From Apostichopus japonicus (Eukaryota; Echinodermata; Holothuroidea; Aspidochirotida; Stichopodidae): a stretch of DNA of 64,000 nt. Below, piece after piece: positions 48,966 through 63,369 of this stretch. The stretch lies in assembly GCF_037975245.1 (NCBI RefSeq), contig NC_092571.1, forward strand, positions 20,236,917-20,300,916, in the 5' to 3' direction. The position numbers and the translations under genes are program-made. Below the pieces are notes generated by a model. The model worked only from the letters and a program-made list of their open reading frames with translations. It was not told the origin of the DNA and did no database searches. How positions within the stretch are numbered: position 1 is the first letter of the stretch; every line of letters begins with the position of its first letter.

Positions 48966-50343
48966 CAAGGGCGGCGGAACCGGGGGGGGGGGCACAGGGG
49001 GCACGTGCCCCCACTTTTCCTCAGGTTAAAAAGGTGCCCTTTTTCTACATAAAACTTGTACTCTTGATCACCATATTAGGTCAGCGATATTTCAGTAAGA
49101 GATCTAATCCTAATTTAGAACTATCAGGGGCGTAGCCAGTATGTAGCACTGTGGGCCCGGGCCTACACTTTTTTGGCCAAGTTATCTTTTTTATTAAAAC
49201 AACCATAATTCAAATCCATAAGCTTGCTGGATAAGTTTAAGAGTCGAGACAGGAAAAAATATTGAAATGAACGTAGCAAGAATATGGCTAAATTAGGTGA
49301 CCTATTCTTCTGTCATCTAGGCTGTCATTCATATCGCGTGCCGTTTCATTCAACACTCTACCCGACGAAAAAGACTAGGATACGATCTTGTGAGTTTTTT
49401 AACATCTAGTTAAGAACCCGTTTACGCAGATAAAATTTCAGTTGAGAAACATTCCACAGTCAAATAAGTCTATCGTTGATTAACAGACTTTATATCTGTA
49501 TAGAGCTGCAGCACTTTGTTGCCTGTTGTTGTCACGATCGGCGTTCCAAGTTCCAAAACAGCCTTTTCGATAAACATTTACGAGCTACTGTACAGTTGTA
49601 CCAAAGACAATAACTGGCTATAGTTGTATCAAAGATATTTCTGGCCTATCTTTGTATCTACAAGTAACAGAAGTTGAAAAGTAAGACTATACTCTGTACA
49701 TGTACCTTGCTCATTTTAAATACATTATGTAGTATTAAAGTACGTACTATTTTAACTCGTTTGTTTTTTGGGGTTTAAAAGGGATATTGAATGAGGTGTC
49801 TCAAGTGAGCAAGAGGCAATGGAACCAAAATGAACCATCGTGAAGGGCCGTTTCCGGCCATCTGGGGGTATGTAAAACTAAAAAATTTCTTGTACGCTCC
49901 GCGCCAACTGATGGTGGCGCTCCGCTCAGATAGTCGCGCCTACAACTTTGCAAATCCTGGCTACGCCCCTGACTTTTAATGAATTTCTGTGGGTCAAACT
50001 CAAAGCTATTTCGAATGGAAAAAATTGTTAAGCTTTTAACAAGAAATAAACTCTCATTCGGCAGATTCCTACTTTAGCAATTAGCATGATTTCACCTCAT
50101 TTTGTCTCGAATGAAAACTTGTTTCTCAATTTGCACATTGCAGTACTAGTATGCATTTCTTCCTTGAGGGGGGGGGGGGGGGGCGTTGATGGGGTGATGT
50201 GTATACGCTAATAAGATAATACAATAAGAGTTATAAAGGGTATACTAATATCAGGCTGCATCAGTCCAATCGAATTTCTGCAAAGTGCCCTTTGACGTCG
50301 GTGCCCCCCCCCCCCCAGATTAAAAGTGCTTCCGCCGCCCTTG
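48966..50343. mobile_element. Non-autonomous hAT-like element (1378 bp)
   Basis: Inverted repeats CAAGGGCGGCGGAA and TTCCGCCGCCCTTG with a perfect 8-bp duplication TAGTAAAC (48958-48965 and 50344-50351). Long G and C runs lie inside the ends. It carries a nested element at 49125-49971. Confidence 0.9.
49125..49971. mobile_element. Nested transposon with CAGGGGCGTAGCCAG ends
   Basis: Ends CAGGGGCGTAGCCAG and CTGGCTACGCCCCTG are perfect 15-base inverted repeats, typical of hAT. No clear target-site duplication was found. It includes one copy of the hairpin module at about 49845-49935. Confidence 0.75.
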
Positions 50344-53300
50344 TAGTAAACCCATTTGATAAGAATGACTTCATTCACGTATGAATAGAATGATCATCCT
50401 GGGCGATCTCAAAGAGTGACTCTTCACTCTCAATTAAGTGTTTTGGTATATACAATCAAGCAAAGTACTTCTTGTTTTAAATTAGAAATTTTACGAAGTG
50501 AGTTATATATCATTGCTCATGCCTTCCGAATGTGTGTACAAAGAATATTGAAGGTATTTCAAAAGGTTACCAGACACTTTATCAATATATTGTTTGTTGA
50601 CATTTTTGTCTTGAATTAGTGGAGAAAAAGATAATATAAAGTGATCTTTTATCGACAGGGGAGGAATGAAGGCCTAGTATGTTCCAGTTAAGAATTTAAT
50701 TACTATTTCTTTGTCTATGACATATCAAGACCATACATTCTGCCTATTGTCATCCCGTTCTAGATTTCATAAATAAAGTGACAGGCTATTATGGTAGAGA
50801 AATTGGTCATAGGACTTACGATGTCATTATTAATGGTAGATACGTAACTGGTTAGGTAGTCAACGTGGAACAGCGGTCGTGTGGGCTATGTAGTTGATTG
50901 TCTCCGCAGTATATGTACGGCCTACCACCTTTAAGATTATTCACCTAGCATGTAACACGTAACACTTTCTGTCTAGTAGAGCCTCATTCAAGGTGTATAT
51001 ATGAATATTCATATATTTGCAGATATGAGTCTGTGACGTCATTTTGGACTTGCTTAAAGTATATGACATATACATCTTAAAGGCATTTTCATCTTGTAAA
51101 TTATGCGCAAGGACACTTTTAATATCTTTCAAACTTTTGCTTATGTTGCAAGCAAGGTGTTTTTTTTATTTTTTATGAAAAACTGGTATAAATGTAAAAA
51201 AAGAATGAAAAAGAATTAAACTATGTAGTCATATTTGTACAATATTAACATATAGAGATATCAAGCATTCCACAAGGAACTAATACATTAGAGTGAATTA
51301 ACTAACGGACTACAGACTAACTGTAGATGGTGGCTACAACATACGTTATATCTCGTGTGTTTTGGTTTTCACGGTGCCCAAGCTAAGACTTGGGTGACTT
51401 TTTTTTTTGTTGTCAAAGTGTGTTTCTTTCGACTTCGCGCCATACAAGCGCTTGAAACTAATCGGGTGCTACCAATAATTATTCAAGACAGAAATGAGTA
51501 ACCATAGGGCTGGAAAGCATGGTATGTAGGTACAGTTTCTTGTTATTCTGAGATAGGCTAACTGGTTGTAAGATACCTTTCAATTCTACTTCTAGTTCCT
51601 TTGGGGGGTGTATAAGTTTCCTCTCAAATATTTCTTCATTTTCTACTCAATTCCTACGTATTTTTTTCCATTTATTATTACCTGTATCCATGGCAATGCT
51701 ATTGTTATAACGTATCGTTCCGTAAAATAAAAAGACTAGTCGTGAAATAACCCAAACTAGGTTGATTTATATAACTTTGTTTTCCTTCTTGGAAATCGGT
51801 GATTAGGCGAATTTTAAAAAGTCAAAGCTTAAAACAGAATGCTTAGAATGCAAAAGCCCCTAAAGAATGCATGTCGGTTTGTGTTTAAGTCATTTTAAAA
51901 TTTCATACCTAGTTATAAGTTATGTAGATCTAAAGTCCTCGCTTTTGATCTTCTACCGTATACTGCAGTTGAAAGGTATTGTTTTGCAATCATTTTAAAG
52001 TTAAAAGAAAATAAAAAAAAAACTCGTATTAAAGGTCAGATACTTTATCAAGATAATCTTTTCCAACTTTTGTCCGCCTTTGTTTTCAAAGAACAGTTTG
52101 ACGTATGATAGATACTTGGCTCTCTGCCAGAGATATGAATAATAGAGAATTAATTTCAATTTTAATATTTTTGTATTATTTTCCTGTAAGATTTTCATTA
52201 ATCCTGTCCATGTTTTAAATATTGCTGTAAGCATGCTTATATCACAAACCGTTTGAAAACCTTAATAACCAAGGTTTGTCTGTTTAATTTTGTTGCTGCT
52301 ATTATTATTTAGCTTGCCTTGACCATATAAAGTTCATGTCAATTTTTAACATATATTTAAAGAAAAAACTTATTAGGCCTCATTGAGGTAGCGACTTCAA
52401 ATACAAAATACCATACCCATTTACAAGAAGTTATAGTAGGCCTAACTTGTTTGAAGCCAGTCAGGTTGGAAAACCGTGTGGTGATGTCCAGTGGATACCG
52501 TCGGGACCCCAGGACGCCCAGATCCCCTACATGGGAGTTGACTTCAACGGCCCGGGGCAACAACCCCCTCGACCCATTTATAAAATTCCAGAATCCGCCC
52601 CTGATACATTGCATGAGGTTTCCATTGAAACATTTGAGAAAGACTTGTGATGTTAGATTTTGTAGTTTAACTGATTGTTTACACTGAAGTATAGGTTGCT
52701 ATCCTGCGTGTATATGAAACTTGTGTTTGATAATTGACAACCATATCAGAGGGATTATATATGGTATTTGCACCGGGAAAATACGGTAACCAGCTATAAC
52801 AACAACAATAACAGAAACATGAAAACCGGAAGCAGAAATGAAATATGTAATGTTATTTTCTTCGATATTCTTCCTTCTTTAAATATCATACTTCTCGAAC
52901 TTGAACTAAGGATTTTGATCTTGAGTAGTTTCCTTAAAGGTATACCTATAGAATTGACAGAAGACAGAGGCAATGGAGGTGGAAAAAGCGAGATAGAGAG
53001 AGAGAACAAGCTAAAGCAGTTTAAGTTTTAAGTGGAATACCACGAAACGAAATTTACGAAACTCGAATCGAGTTAAGTATTGTTGCACGCCACAATGACT
53101 ACTGTATAGCGTTAACTATATACTAGTATAAAGGTGATTAAGTTTCATTAGAAATGCGACAGAGGCTCCATTAAGATGTTAAAATGTAATATTCTCACAG
53201 GTACCAACTTCTTTTCAAAGGAAAATCAACCAAATTAAATAGCAATTATTGAAGGGAAAACAAATTTAAGGCGAATAAGCAATCACCTATAAGCATCATC

Positions 53301-53361
53301 AATTTAATGATTAGATTTTAATGGAGTTAGGCGTATATTGTAATGAAGATAGCCGCGTTTA
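50344..53361. other. Intergenic DNA, no gene seen
   Basis: AT-rich. Short frames have no recognisable domains. A word CCAGAATCCGCCCCTG near 52588-52603 looks like one terminus of another hAT element, but no partner end was found. Confidence 0.45.
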
Positions 53362-53820
53362 TGGCAAGCCATGTGGGACAAACACTGCATAATATATCCG
53401 CGTATTAATTGGAATTTATACGCGTATTAATTGGAATATATACGCGTATATATTATTAGCCAATCATATGACTTAAAAATGTCCGCGTATTAATTCGAAT
53501 ATATACACGTATTAATTCGAATATATACACGTATTAATTCGAATATATACACGTATTATTTCGAATATATACACGTATTAAATAAAATACATATGGGGAT
53601 TAAATCCAATATATGCACGGATTAATTAGAATATACACATTTCCGCTCTTGCTGTGTACATATACCAACGATAAATGTTTTGGCGGGATCGAGAGATCGC
53701 TTCAGAAAGCGAAACTTTACACATGTAGGCTACAACACATGTATATTCGAATTAATACGCGTATATATTCGAATTAATACGCGGATATATTATGCAGTGT
53801 TTGTCCCACATGGCTTGCCA
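53362..53820. mobile_element. MITE with long terminal inverted repeats and TA target site
   Basis: Starts TGGCAAGCCATGTGGGACAA and ends with its exact reverse complement, both next to TA. Inverted repeats extend about 50 bases or more. The interior has several 21-base units of TATTAATTCGAATATATACACG type, which are themselves near-palindromic. A related end lies at 61247-61290. The TA flank suggests a Tc1/mariner-like parent. Confidence 0.85.
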
Positions 53821-53822
53821 TA

Positions 53823-56039
53823 CGCGTTTGTAAGGTACTATTTGACAATCATAGTGCAGTATACCTTTAAATGGAGATTAAGGAAATGGTAAAACGATTG
53901 TAACCGATCCAGGGGTTTCTGATTCGACACCAATCAAATTCAGGAGTTGTTTTTGTCATATTATGCCACTTCTTACATCACGTGCAAAGTCAACAGTATA
54001 TTATGAAAGGCATCGAGCGTCATGTCGGGCTTGTGAGAAAGCAACCCCTTCCCTCTCACTCATTTTTTTTCTTGGGGGGTACTCTTCATTTATCTTAAGA
54101 TTATTTTGAAATGAGAATACACTCTTCTTTATCTCATATTTTCGCGGTGCACTCTATATGTTTCCATAATCCCGGGCTGTACTCCCATGCCCCCCCCCCC
54201 ACCACCCCTCTGGTCAGATCTGCATTAACCGTGACGTCCCGGAAACTGAGGGAAAGTAAATCCACTCTCAGTACTCCCCGTCAACCAAAATCACAAGGGA
54301 AGGAAAACAGACTTTTATCGCCGTAAATAACATGATCACAATTAATGCCTTATAAAATTTGTCATGGCTAAATGCTCTGTTGAATGTTCCTGATCCGTGC
54401 ATGTTGTGTGTAACTGTTTCCATGGTGATAACAGAATATTTCATTTTTATTTTCGCCAAGAACAATGGATTGACAAATTTATTTACCACTTGACTATCTG
54501 TGCAAACTTAGATATATTTTGGAGGTACACGTAATATTATAGTCAGCAAAATTCAAAGAGTTGTGTAATGCCTGATTATTTTATTCGTCTTTCTTGACTT
54601 GACAAATTTCATTCGTGGGGTGGGTTGGGGGTTATATAGCACAAATTTTACCTTGGCGAAATACTTGAATATATAATATATCTAACATGGAGTGTAAGCG
54701 GTAATATGGTTGGTTCTGTTATTTCAATCTTAAACTTGTAGGCTTTGTTTTCATCCAAAACTAACTTAAAAGACGGATTGACATATTGAAAGCACAACAA
54801 ATGAATCTCATGTCGCTATTTCGCATTTCCAAGAGCGCTCTATCAAGTAACATATTTGATTTGGAAGGACCAGTACTTCTCACCGATTGCAAAACAAAGC
54901 CATCAGCAACCTAAGAAGGAGAGGTGGTCCACACCCACCCACCCCTCCAAGCCCCCCACCCCAAATAGTGTACACAACAATTTACATATTTTTATTCCAG
55001 GCAAAACTAGAGCTTACCCCATGTCCCGCCCTTCGGTGCCAGCTACGTTCCTAATCTATTGCCTCTTATTACATCATTCGGTTGCATTGCTAAAATACAC
55101 TGAACCTTCCGACAGAACATTTATGAGAACCACATTAGTTCAGTTAATATATAATAATATACATAAGCGTAATCATGTACTTTCAAAAAATATCACTATC
55201 ATCTAATAAGATATGTGAATGCAGGGAGGGAGGTTGGGGGGGGGGGTCGGTGGGGGAGGGGAGTCACTAAGTTTTTGAAAGGTATATTTTCACCTGTTTT
55301 GCTCAGTCGGTGTATATCAATCCGAAAGCACAATTCACTGGCTTGTGAATATATATATGCTGTTGTATGTTTGTCTGGAAGGTCAGACGTCAGTTGGAGG
55401 CGAGCTTCGTTGTGAGATGAAGACGTTACCTACCTCCGCATCACCCTAACCTCACCTCCCCCCCCCCCCAGCTACCCTACAGCGAACCTCTCCCCCGTGA
55501 GTACACCACTATAACAAACGGGAAATGAAGAATCTGTTTGAGTTTGCGAGTTGCTATTCCAGCTCGAAAATGCGGGACCTTTTCAATATTCCTTGCAAAC
55601 ATCACATGACCACTGTTACCCGCTCTTTTACTTACTGTTCTCACTTTTGTAAAGATTGCCCTCTATTTTATTTGACACGCCTCACGCCTCACGCAGTTCC
55701 TGACCGTAGAATGTGTACGATAAGTCCGTAATAATACACAATAATACGTATGATGAGCACTGCTGTCAGTGAAACGCTGATTAACTATATGCGCGGGCTG
55801 TCTTATGCGCGGGCTGTCTTCTTTCAAACAGACAATACGACGAATATGACATAATTTTAATCATATACTTTGGAATTTGAGTAACTATTTCTAATAGACA
55901 AATTAAAGGCATTGTTTGTTGTTACCGTCGTTACTATTGTTGTTATTATTATTATTGTTGTTGTTGCTATGGGGAAATCGTAACTATTGACCGTAATGTT
56001 TGCTTATCAGGAGAAGGAAAAAATTCACGTTCCTGTAGT
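53823..56039. other. Intergenic DNA, no gene seen
   Basis: Contains G-rich (55226-55262) and C-rich (54190-54202, 55459-55469) tracts and a small direct repeat TATGCGCGGGCTGTCTT at about 55788-55820. No coding exons recognised. Confidence 0.45.
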
Positions 56040-56766
<727 letters not shown>

Positions 56767-58060
56767 TTGACTGCACGGCGTACATGTACGGTGTTTCTAA
56801 CAACAACATGTGATTCTATACATGAGACAATTGTGAATACAAGTCCCAAAATTTATGTAGGTCTACGTGAAGTTTAGAGAATTGTGAACCGCAACGTAAT
56901 TGTACTAATATCAGTCAATCGAACTTGGAATGGAGAACAAAGGGGTCATGTAACAGACGATTTTATCCAGGTGCTGCACCCCTCACTACCCCTCCTCATA
57001 CCCGTCTTCAGTCTACTAAATTTGAAGTCACACTTTCAGGCTTTCCGCCATAAAAATAAGGAATAAACTCTATTAAAGAAAGTCAATACTCCCAGTATTC
57101 TGTAACTAAGTATTTGTGTATTAATATATATATAATACAGTAACCAAGGTTATTATACTTTTTTCCTGAATCTTAAGTTGTTGTCACGCACACCACTCAG
57201 CCAGCATATCAGCGGCGTACCCTCTTTTTCTGAGAAAACTAATCCAATCAAATTTTATGATAGTAAACCCTAAGCCATGTCCTAAGCTATACCCATGTAG
57301 CGCCGCTCTGAGACGACGACTCGGAGAGTTCACAACAGGGGCAGTGGGGAGCGAGGGTAGTATGTGATTACCGCCGTAAAAACTAGGAGGGAAAAAATGT
57401 CTTGGGTGAACTCGAGCAAGGTTCGTGAAAAGTTCATACTTCCAAATGTAATAACAAAAACATGCATGTATATATCGATAAAGAACTGTCTCTGGAAGTC
57501 ATTAAATATTAGACATCAGGAATACAAGACATAGGCCTATTTGATGAAATGTATATATACATCAGCATCCGTGATCGAGGAGTTAGAAAAGCTTTGTAAT
57601 GGAGATAACAACGCCGCAGCCATGGGTACGGACGGCTAGTAGTTGGCGGTATACAAGACTGCTCTCGCGGCAGTTTCAGAGACTATCCCTGCTCGGTTGA
57701 AGTAGAGGGCAAAGGAGATATATGACATGAAAAAGTTAGACATTCGGGAGAGAAAAGAAAGATGTAATTAATCTGCACTGTTATATTTATAATAAGAGGA
57801 AGCATTGGTTATTTTGATAAGAGTGCAAGAGGTAAACCTCTCAAACACAGATAAGGAGAAGAACGCGAGAGGAAAGTATAAACATTAAGTTCAACATAGG
57901 GTTATTTATTCCAACGGATATACAAGTATTGCAAACGAAAATAGAATCATGAAAAACGATTATTTATTTCCGATAAGCAAAAGCAAAGCGGAATTAAAGG
58001 GGTTGAATGCCACAATTTTCCGATAAAAAATTCAACAACAACAAAAACAGTTCTGCGTGG
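56767..58060. other. Intergenic DNA, no gene seen
   Basis: No conserved coding pattern, RNA gene or transposon end recognised. Confidence 0.45.
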
Positions 58061-58531
58061 GTATGTATGTATGTATGTATGTATGTATGTATGTATGTAT
58101 GTATGTATGTATGTATGTATGTATGTATGTATGTATGTATGTATGTATGTATGTATGTATGTATGTATGTATGTATGTATGTATGTATGTATGTATGTAT
58201 GTATGTATGTATGTATGTATGTATGTATGTATGTATGTATGTATGTATGTATGTATGTATGTATGTATGTATGTATGTATGTATGTATGTATGTATGTAT
58301 GTATGTATGTATGTATGTATGTATGTATGTATGTATGTATGTATGTATGTATGTATGTATGTATGTATGTATGTATGTATGTATGTATGTATGTATGTAT
58401 GTATGTATGTATGTATGTATGTATGTATGTATGTATGTATGTATGTATGTATGTATGTATGTATGTATGTATGTATGTATGTATGTATGTATGTATGTAT
58501 GTATGTATGTATGTATGTATGTATGTATGTT
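58061..58531. repeat. Perfect (GTAT)n tetranucleotide array, ~117 copies
   Basis: About 470 uninterrupted bases. Because the period is 4, each strand is open in several frames (MYVC and IHTY repeats), which are artefacts. Confidence 0.98.
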
Positions 58532-59336
58532 TGCAGTTACATACATGGGTAATAAATCCCGATTTTTATTTTAAAATTAAGAAAATTCAAGCAAATACCC
58601 TTGAGGTTTTCATCTCGTTTATATATTTCTCTAACAAATTCTGCATTGACAGGTTTTGTCTTATTAGGTCCTATTGTACTAAAACCAGGTCGTATTGTTA
58701 CTTATAGTTGAAGAACATATAGCCTATACCGTTATTACTACAAACGGTTCAACTTTGCTATCATTCTGAAAACCATAATCTCCTTAAATTCCTCAATGAT
58801 ATCACCGTCCTATCTCTTGGAAATCGCATGCACGTAATGAGTGCGTTGCTTATAATAATTCAGTATTATGCCTGCCATACATATATATGTCTACATGTGT
58901 TGTGACTCAGGGAAAGTAACGCTGTGTATAATTATGCTAAAATTACTCGTTGCGATCCGTAGTATATAATTGTCTTCCCGCCTTTCACGGAAATCGTCTG
59001 CGGCACTTACGTATACTTCTTACACATGACAAATTGTCTAGTCGTCCGATCGATTTACCAAATGAGTTCTACGTGACCAGAATTGAGTGGATCGATATTC
59101 CTGTAAAGTTTAATTTCCCTCGGAGATATTAAAGCGTTAAACAAAGCGATGCAGTGTTGATATCATTTTTTTTTGTGCATTTTTAAAGCAGCTTTTTTTG
59201 CATTATAACTGGTTGCCAACTTCCACCGATGAGACCAAAGTCAGATAGCAATCCCACGCAAAACGAGAATGCAGTTGATCAATGGGCGTTGTCAGAAATT
59301 TGGAAGTGGATGGGGACAGCAACATATTGGCGGTGG
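58532..59336. other. Intergenic DNA, no gene seen
   Basis: AT-rich sequence without recognised features. Confidence 0.45.
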
Positions 59337-59518
59337 GGGCGTACAGAGGGATGGTAATCAAAGCTAGCGAATTGAACAGCATAAATTTGGAGGTTTATAC
59401 GCGTAATTTATATAAAGTCAGGGGCGGGGGGGGGGGCACAGAGGGATGGTAATGCAAGCTAGCGAATTTACAGCAGAATTTTGGAGGTTTATACGCGTAA
59501 TTTATATAAAGTGAGTAA
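59337..59518. repeat. ~98-bp tandem duplication
   Basis: Two copies of a block with GGGGGCGTACAGAGGGATGG or similar, GCTAGCGAATT and GGAGGTTTATACGCGTAATT, the second preceded by a poly-G run. Confidence 0.88.
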
Positions 59519-61246
59519 AAGTCAAAGTTTTGATATATAAACCTATAGGTTAAAAATGGTGGTGTGGCTGGGAGCTGTCACTTTGTAAATCTACGATTAT
59601 GTGCTATACTATAGGATCTGAAATGCTTTTACTATCTCTGAGTTTTTCTTTTCATATTTTCATATTTATAAAACTGAAATCAATACCCATGCATCTATTT
59701 TTAGCATTGAGCATTTTGCAAACTCATGAATATTCATCACAGACAATAAGTTTTGAATTTAAATGAAGAAATCCTATACAAAAACATAGTAATAGATTGA
59801 AGCTCAAAGTGTGGCTCGATGATGTCATATTTAGACTTGATCAAGTCTTCAGCCTTGTGTACGAAGAAACATTAAATATGTGATATATCCGAAATGGAAT
59901 AAAAACAATTGTAGTAGCTGTTTGTGGAAGTTGTTGATGACAGTTATCTCTATCACACATAGATTAATAATGATATTAGGGTTTGTGTATGAATTTAAGT
60001 TCTAATTATATATTATTATCATATTTACGAAATATATGTAGGTTTTATATTCCTTTCTGCACTGAGGTGACTAGAAAGAGTCTAAATATGACATCACAGC
60101 GTCACTATAGTACTTGGTTAAACGTGAATGTGTGTGTATGTGCGTGTGTGTTTGTGTTCGTTATTCTTTCCTTTAAGTTATTTCACAGACGTGGGTTTTG
60201 TAAATATTGCAACGTTCGTTACCTTTGTCATTATTGTGAAGTGTTAAAAACAAGAGTGAAATGAAAGCACAAAGGTTTCTCCTGAATTTGGCACTGTGAC
60301 GCCAAACGTTACCCCCCCCCCCACCACCACCCCAACATGTGTTTCATTAAATATAAATTGAATATGTACCTTCTTTAAGAGACAGGGAATGGAAGGGCAG
60401 TAGACGAAGGGGAGATTTTTATCACAGAATTTGTGTCAAACATAAGATAAACAAAATAATAATAATAGTGATGTATAACGCGCGCATATCCACCCGGAAG
60501 GTTGCTCAAGGCGCGGCGGATTGTGTCATTCAATTTGAATCAGAAGAAGATTAGGGGTGGGCGTTGTTTCTTCTATGTTGGTAGTGGCTTACAGCATGCC
60601 TGACAACACGGGCGAGGTCAGGGGACGACAGCCCTGATACCCGGGGTCAATTAGGGGTTCGGAAAATATTGAGAGGCCGCTGAAATATGGGGAAATAATG
60701 GTGTATTCTCATGTTCATATACTATACCTAAAGATAAATGAAGAGTGTCAAAAAGGGGAACCGCTGGCATTTTTGTACCCTGGTGCCCGATCCGGCTCTC
60801 TGTGGGTTTTTTGCTCGTATTAGGAAACATGGTGAAGCCATGAAGCTGTGCCTCATCATTGGAGCTTCCTGGTAGAATTAACATACACCAGTACAAAATA
60901 TAGAGCCTTATACTTATAGTCTCAAGTAAGCACATAAATGATTTATCAAGTAACGATGTAATGAAGAAAAGGAAAATTAGTAAGAAAAAGGGTGGCAACT
61001 TGACATTCTCACATACCAAAATAATACACTTCGTAATTGTTTTTAACCTTGGTACGCTTAAACTTTAAAATATCGTGAATTGTCCTGAAAATAAATTCTG
61101 CTAGTTTTAGCTATAAATGAGCTAAATTGGGCACGCGCAATTTCCTCTCATGTAAGGTCTAGGTCACCTTCAGGATGCGATTACGCTAAATTCAACCAGA
61201 AAAACGCTTACATTCATGTGGTTTGTTACATAGAGGATGTGACATA
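59519..61246. other. Intergenic DNA; possible LINE/SINE tail at 60455-60535
   Basis: No gene seen. At 60455-60535 the minus strand reads GCGCCTTGAGCAACC ... GCGCGCGTTATACATCACTA then an ATT repeat, a pattern resembling a non-LTR or SINE 3' tail. This is a weak call without a coding part. Confidence 0.35.
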
Positions 61247-61290
61247 TATGGCAAGCCATATGGGACAAATACCGCATAATACATCCTACA
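61247..61290. mobile_element. Single end of the 53.4-kb MITE family
   Basis: TATGGCAAGCCATATGGGAC and the following 20 bases match the left end of the 53362-53820 element with a few changes. No partner right end was found within the next kilobase. Confidence 0.7.
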
Positions 61291-61299
61291 CGGGAAAAA

Positions 61300-62280
61300 G
61301 ACACGCATTTAAGTTATCGTAAGCACAGTCCTTGGATGTTTACGTCTTGCTTACGGTCACCTTAAACATCGGAAACCCGTACATTTTGGAACAACGCGTT
61401 TACGATGTGTTTACGCATCCGTAAACATTGTAAACACGGAACAACAGATTTCCGTTACGTTTATGACAACTTACATATCGGAAGTTAATAATTACTTTCG
61501 TATTTATTAAAACTTATTTCTTCTACACGTTTACGTTGACCTTAATCTCGCCACGAAGAAATTTACGACAGGATTACGATTATCTTACACATCGGAAACT
61601 CGGAGCATAGATTCAACGCGTTTACAACAAACTTACGCCAAACTTAAGCATGACGTTAACGTTGATTGTTCCATGAAATAAAACACTGGACACAATTCTC
61701 ATGTCAATCTTTCCGATAATGATATTACCCTGTGACTGCATCTCATGAACAAAATTTCAACATTTACGTTGGCTGAAACGAGTGCAGTTAAAAATTTACT
61801 GTATATTTACAATTAACTTACAAATACCCAAATACGTTCATTTCAGCGTTTACGTATTGATTACGAAATCCTTAAACGTCAAGTTTAAGTTATTTTCGTT
61901 CACCTGAAACAGGCACAGTACGGCATGTTTAGGATATACACGTCGGAAATTTCGAAGCATGCACACCACGGGATTACAGCATGATTACACCAACTTACGC
62001 ATTGCGTTTACGTTGAATGTAATCTCCACTGAATTCGGAATTTACGGGAAGATTAAGATTCACGTATGCGTCGGAAATTCCAGAGCATACACATACCACG
62101 AGTGTCAGTACAGCATGATTACATCAACATCGCTTACGTTGACTCAATAAAGATTCGGAATTTAAGAGATGATTAATATTAACTTAAGCGTCGGAAATTT
62201 CAAAAAATACACAGAACGTGATTACGGTATGGTTACAACGCCCATATACGTCACATTTAATTTATACCGACGGGTAATTT
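61300..62280. repeat. Highly degenerate tandem repeat rich in TTACG and CGGAAA
   Basis: Recurring words TCGGAAATT, GTTTACG, CTTACG, GATTACA-like strings and CACGG. Towards the right, units of very roughly 130 bases can be recognised. Begins just inside the single MITE end at 61247, so it may be the interior of a larger element. Confidence 0.65.
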
Positions 62281-62626
62281 TTACCGAGACAATCATCTGC
62301 CTATTCGGTTCATTATATGTTCGTCTGTAATTATAGCATGCTAAAGTACTTGCTAGAAGTTTTCAAAAAGGGAAGTTTTTAACTCTTCCAAAGTGTTCTC
62401 TTGAAATTCTAGTAAATGGACATACAAGATGACTGAATGTCCAGTGAGGTAAATTTCCTTCAGGGTGCACGTGGTAATATAAAAAAGTTAAAGGATTTGA
62501 CCAAAGATGACCATATTTGAATATCTGATATTGTTCTAATACAGAATATATCTTTCAATGTGAATGTGCATGGCTTGCACATACAACCATATGTACCTCA
62601 CAATGTATTTCTCATACTTTGTTCAG

Positions 62627-62857
<231 letters not shown>

Positions 62858-63369
62858 GTGCAGCCGTCGAACCAACAAAACTCCTCAAGCTAATTCTATG
62901 AGAGTGTCAGCAAAGTTCCTCGTGGTTGCTCATTTTGGTAAGTTACGTAATTCACGTTGCGGGTCCTCGATCATAATACCTCAACAAACAGCTCACCATC
63001 AAAAAGAATTAAGTTTGGCGCTATGGCATGGCTGATCGATATTCTTATCCCTACCGCTGGAATCATGAGAAAACAGATGAGAAGACACATACACGGGTCT
63101 CCTCATCTGTCTGTCTAACTTTTTTATGTATAATTATTTATGTGTTAAAGTAAGTTGGCCTGACGTTTCTTATTATTTATTATTATTATTATTTATGTCC
63201 GATTAGTATGGTACGTGTTTGGTTTATCTGCTTCTTGATGCATATGCAGATACAACAATGAAAATACACGATACGGCCTGCCTTATACTGTATCAAACAG
63301 AACAGTGCATGCAATTGGTTTGTTGTAGAGAATTTGTGAAACCGCAATGAACAACCCTCATCTGTTGAT
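62858..63369. other. Intergenic DNA, no gene seen
   Basis: Contains a short (ATT)n near 63170-63195. No other feature recognised. Confidence 0.45.

Noticed and set aside
52447-52650. Short plus-strand frame with higher GC than its surroundings
   Set aside because: No recognisable domain. The word GAATCCGCCCCTG suggests a hAT terminus, so it is more likely transposon remnant, but the partner end was not found.
57947-58707. Open frames of MYVC or IHTY repeats
   Set aside because: They are translations of the GTAT tetranucleotide array.
59983-60264. 93-codon plus-strand frame
   Set aside because: Low-complexity VCVCACVFV segment from a GT-rich tract, no domain or splicing evidence.
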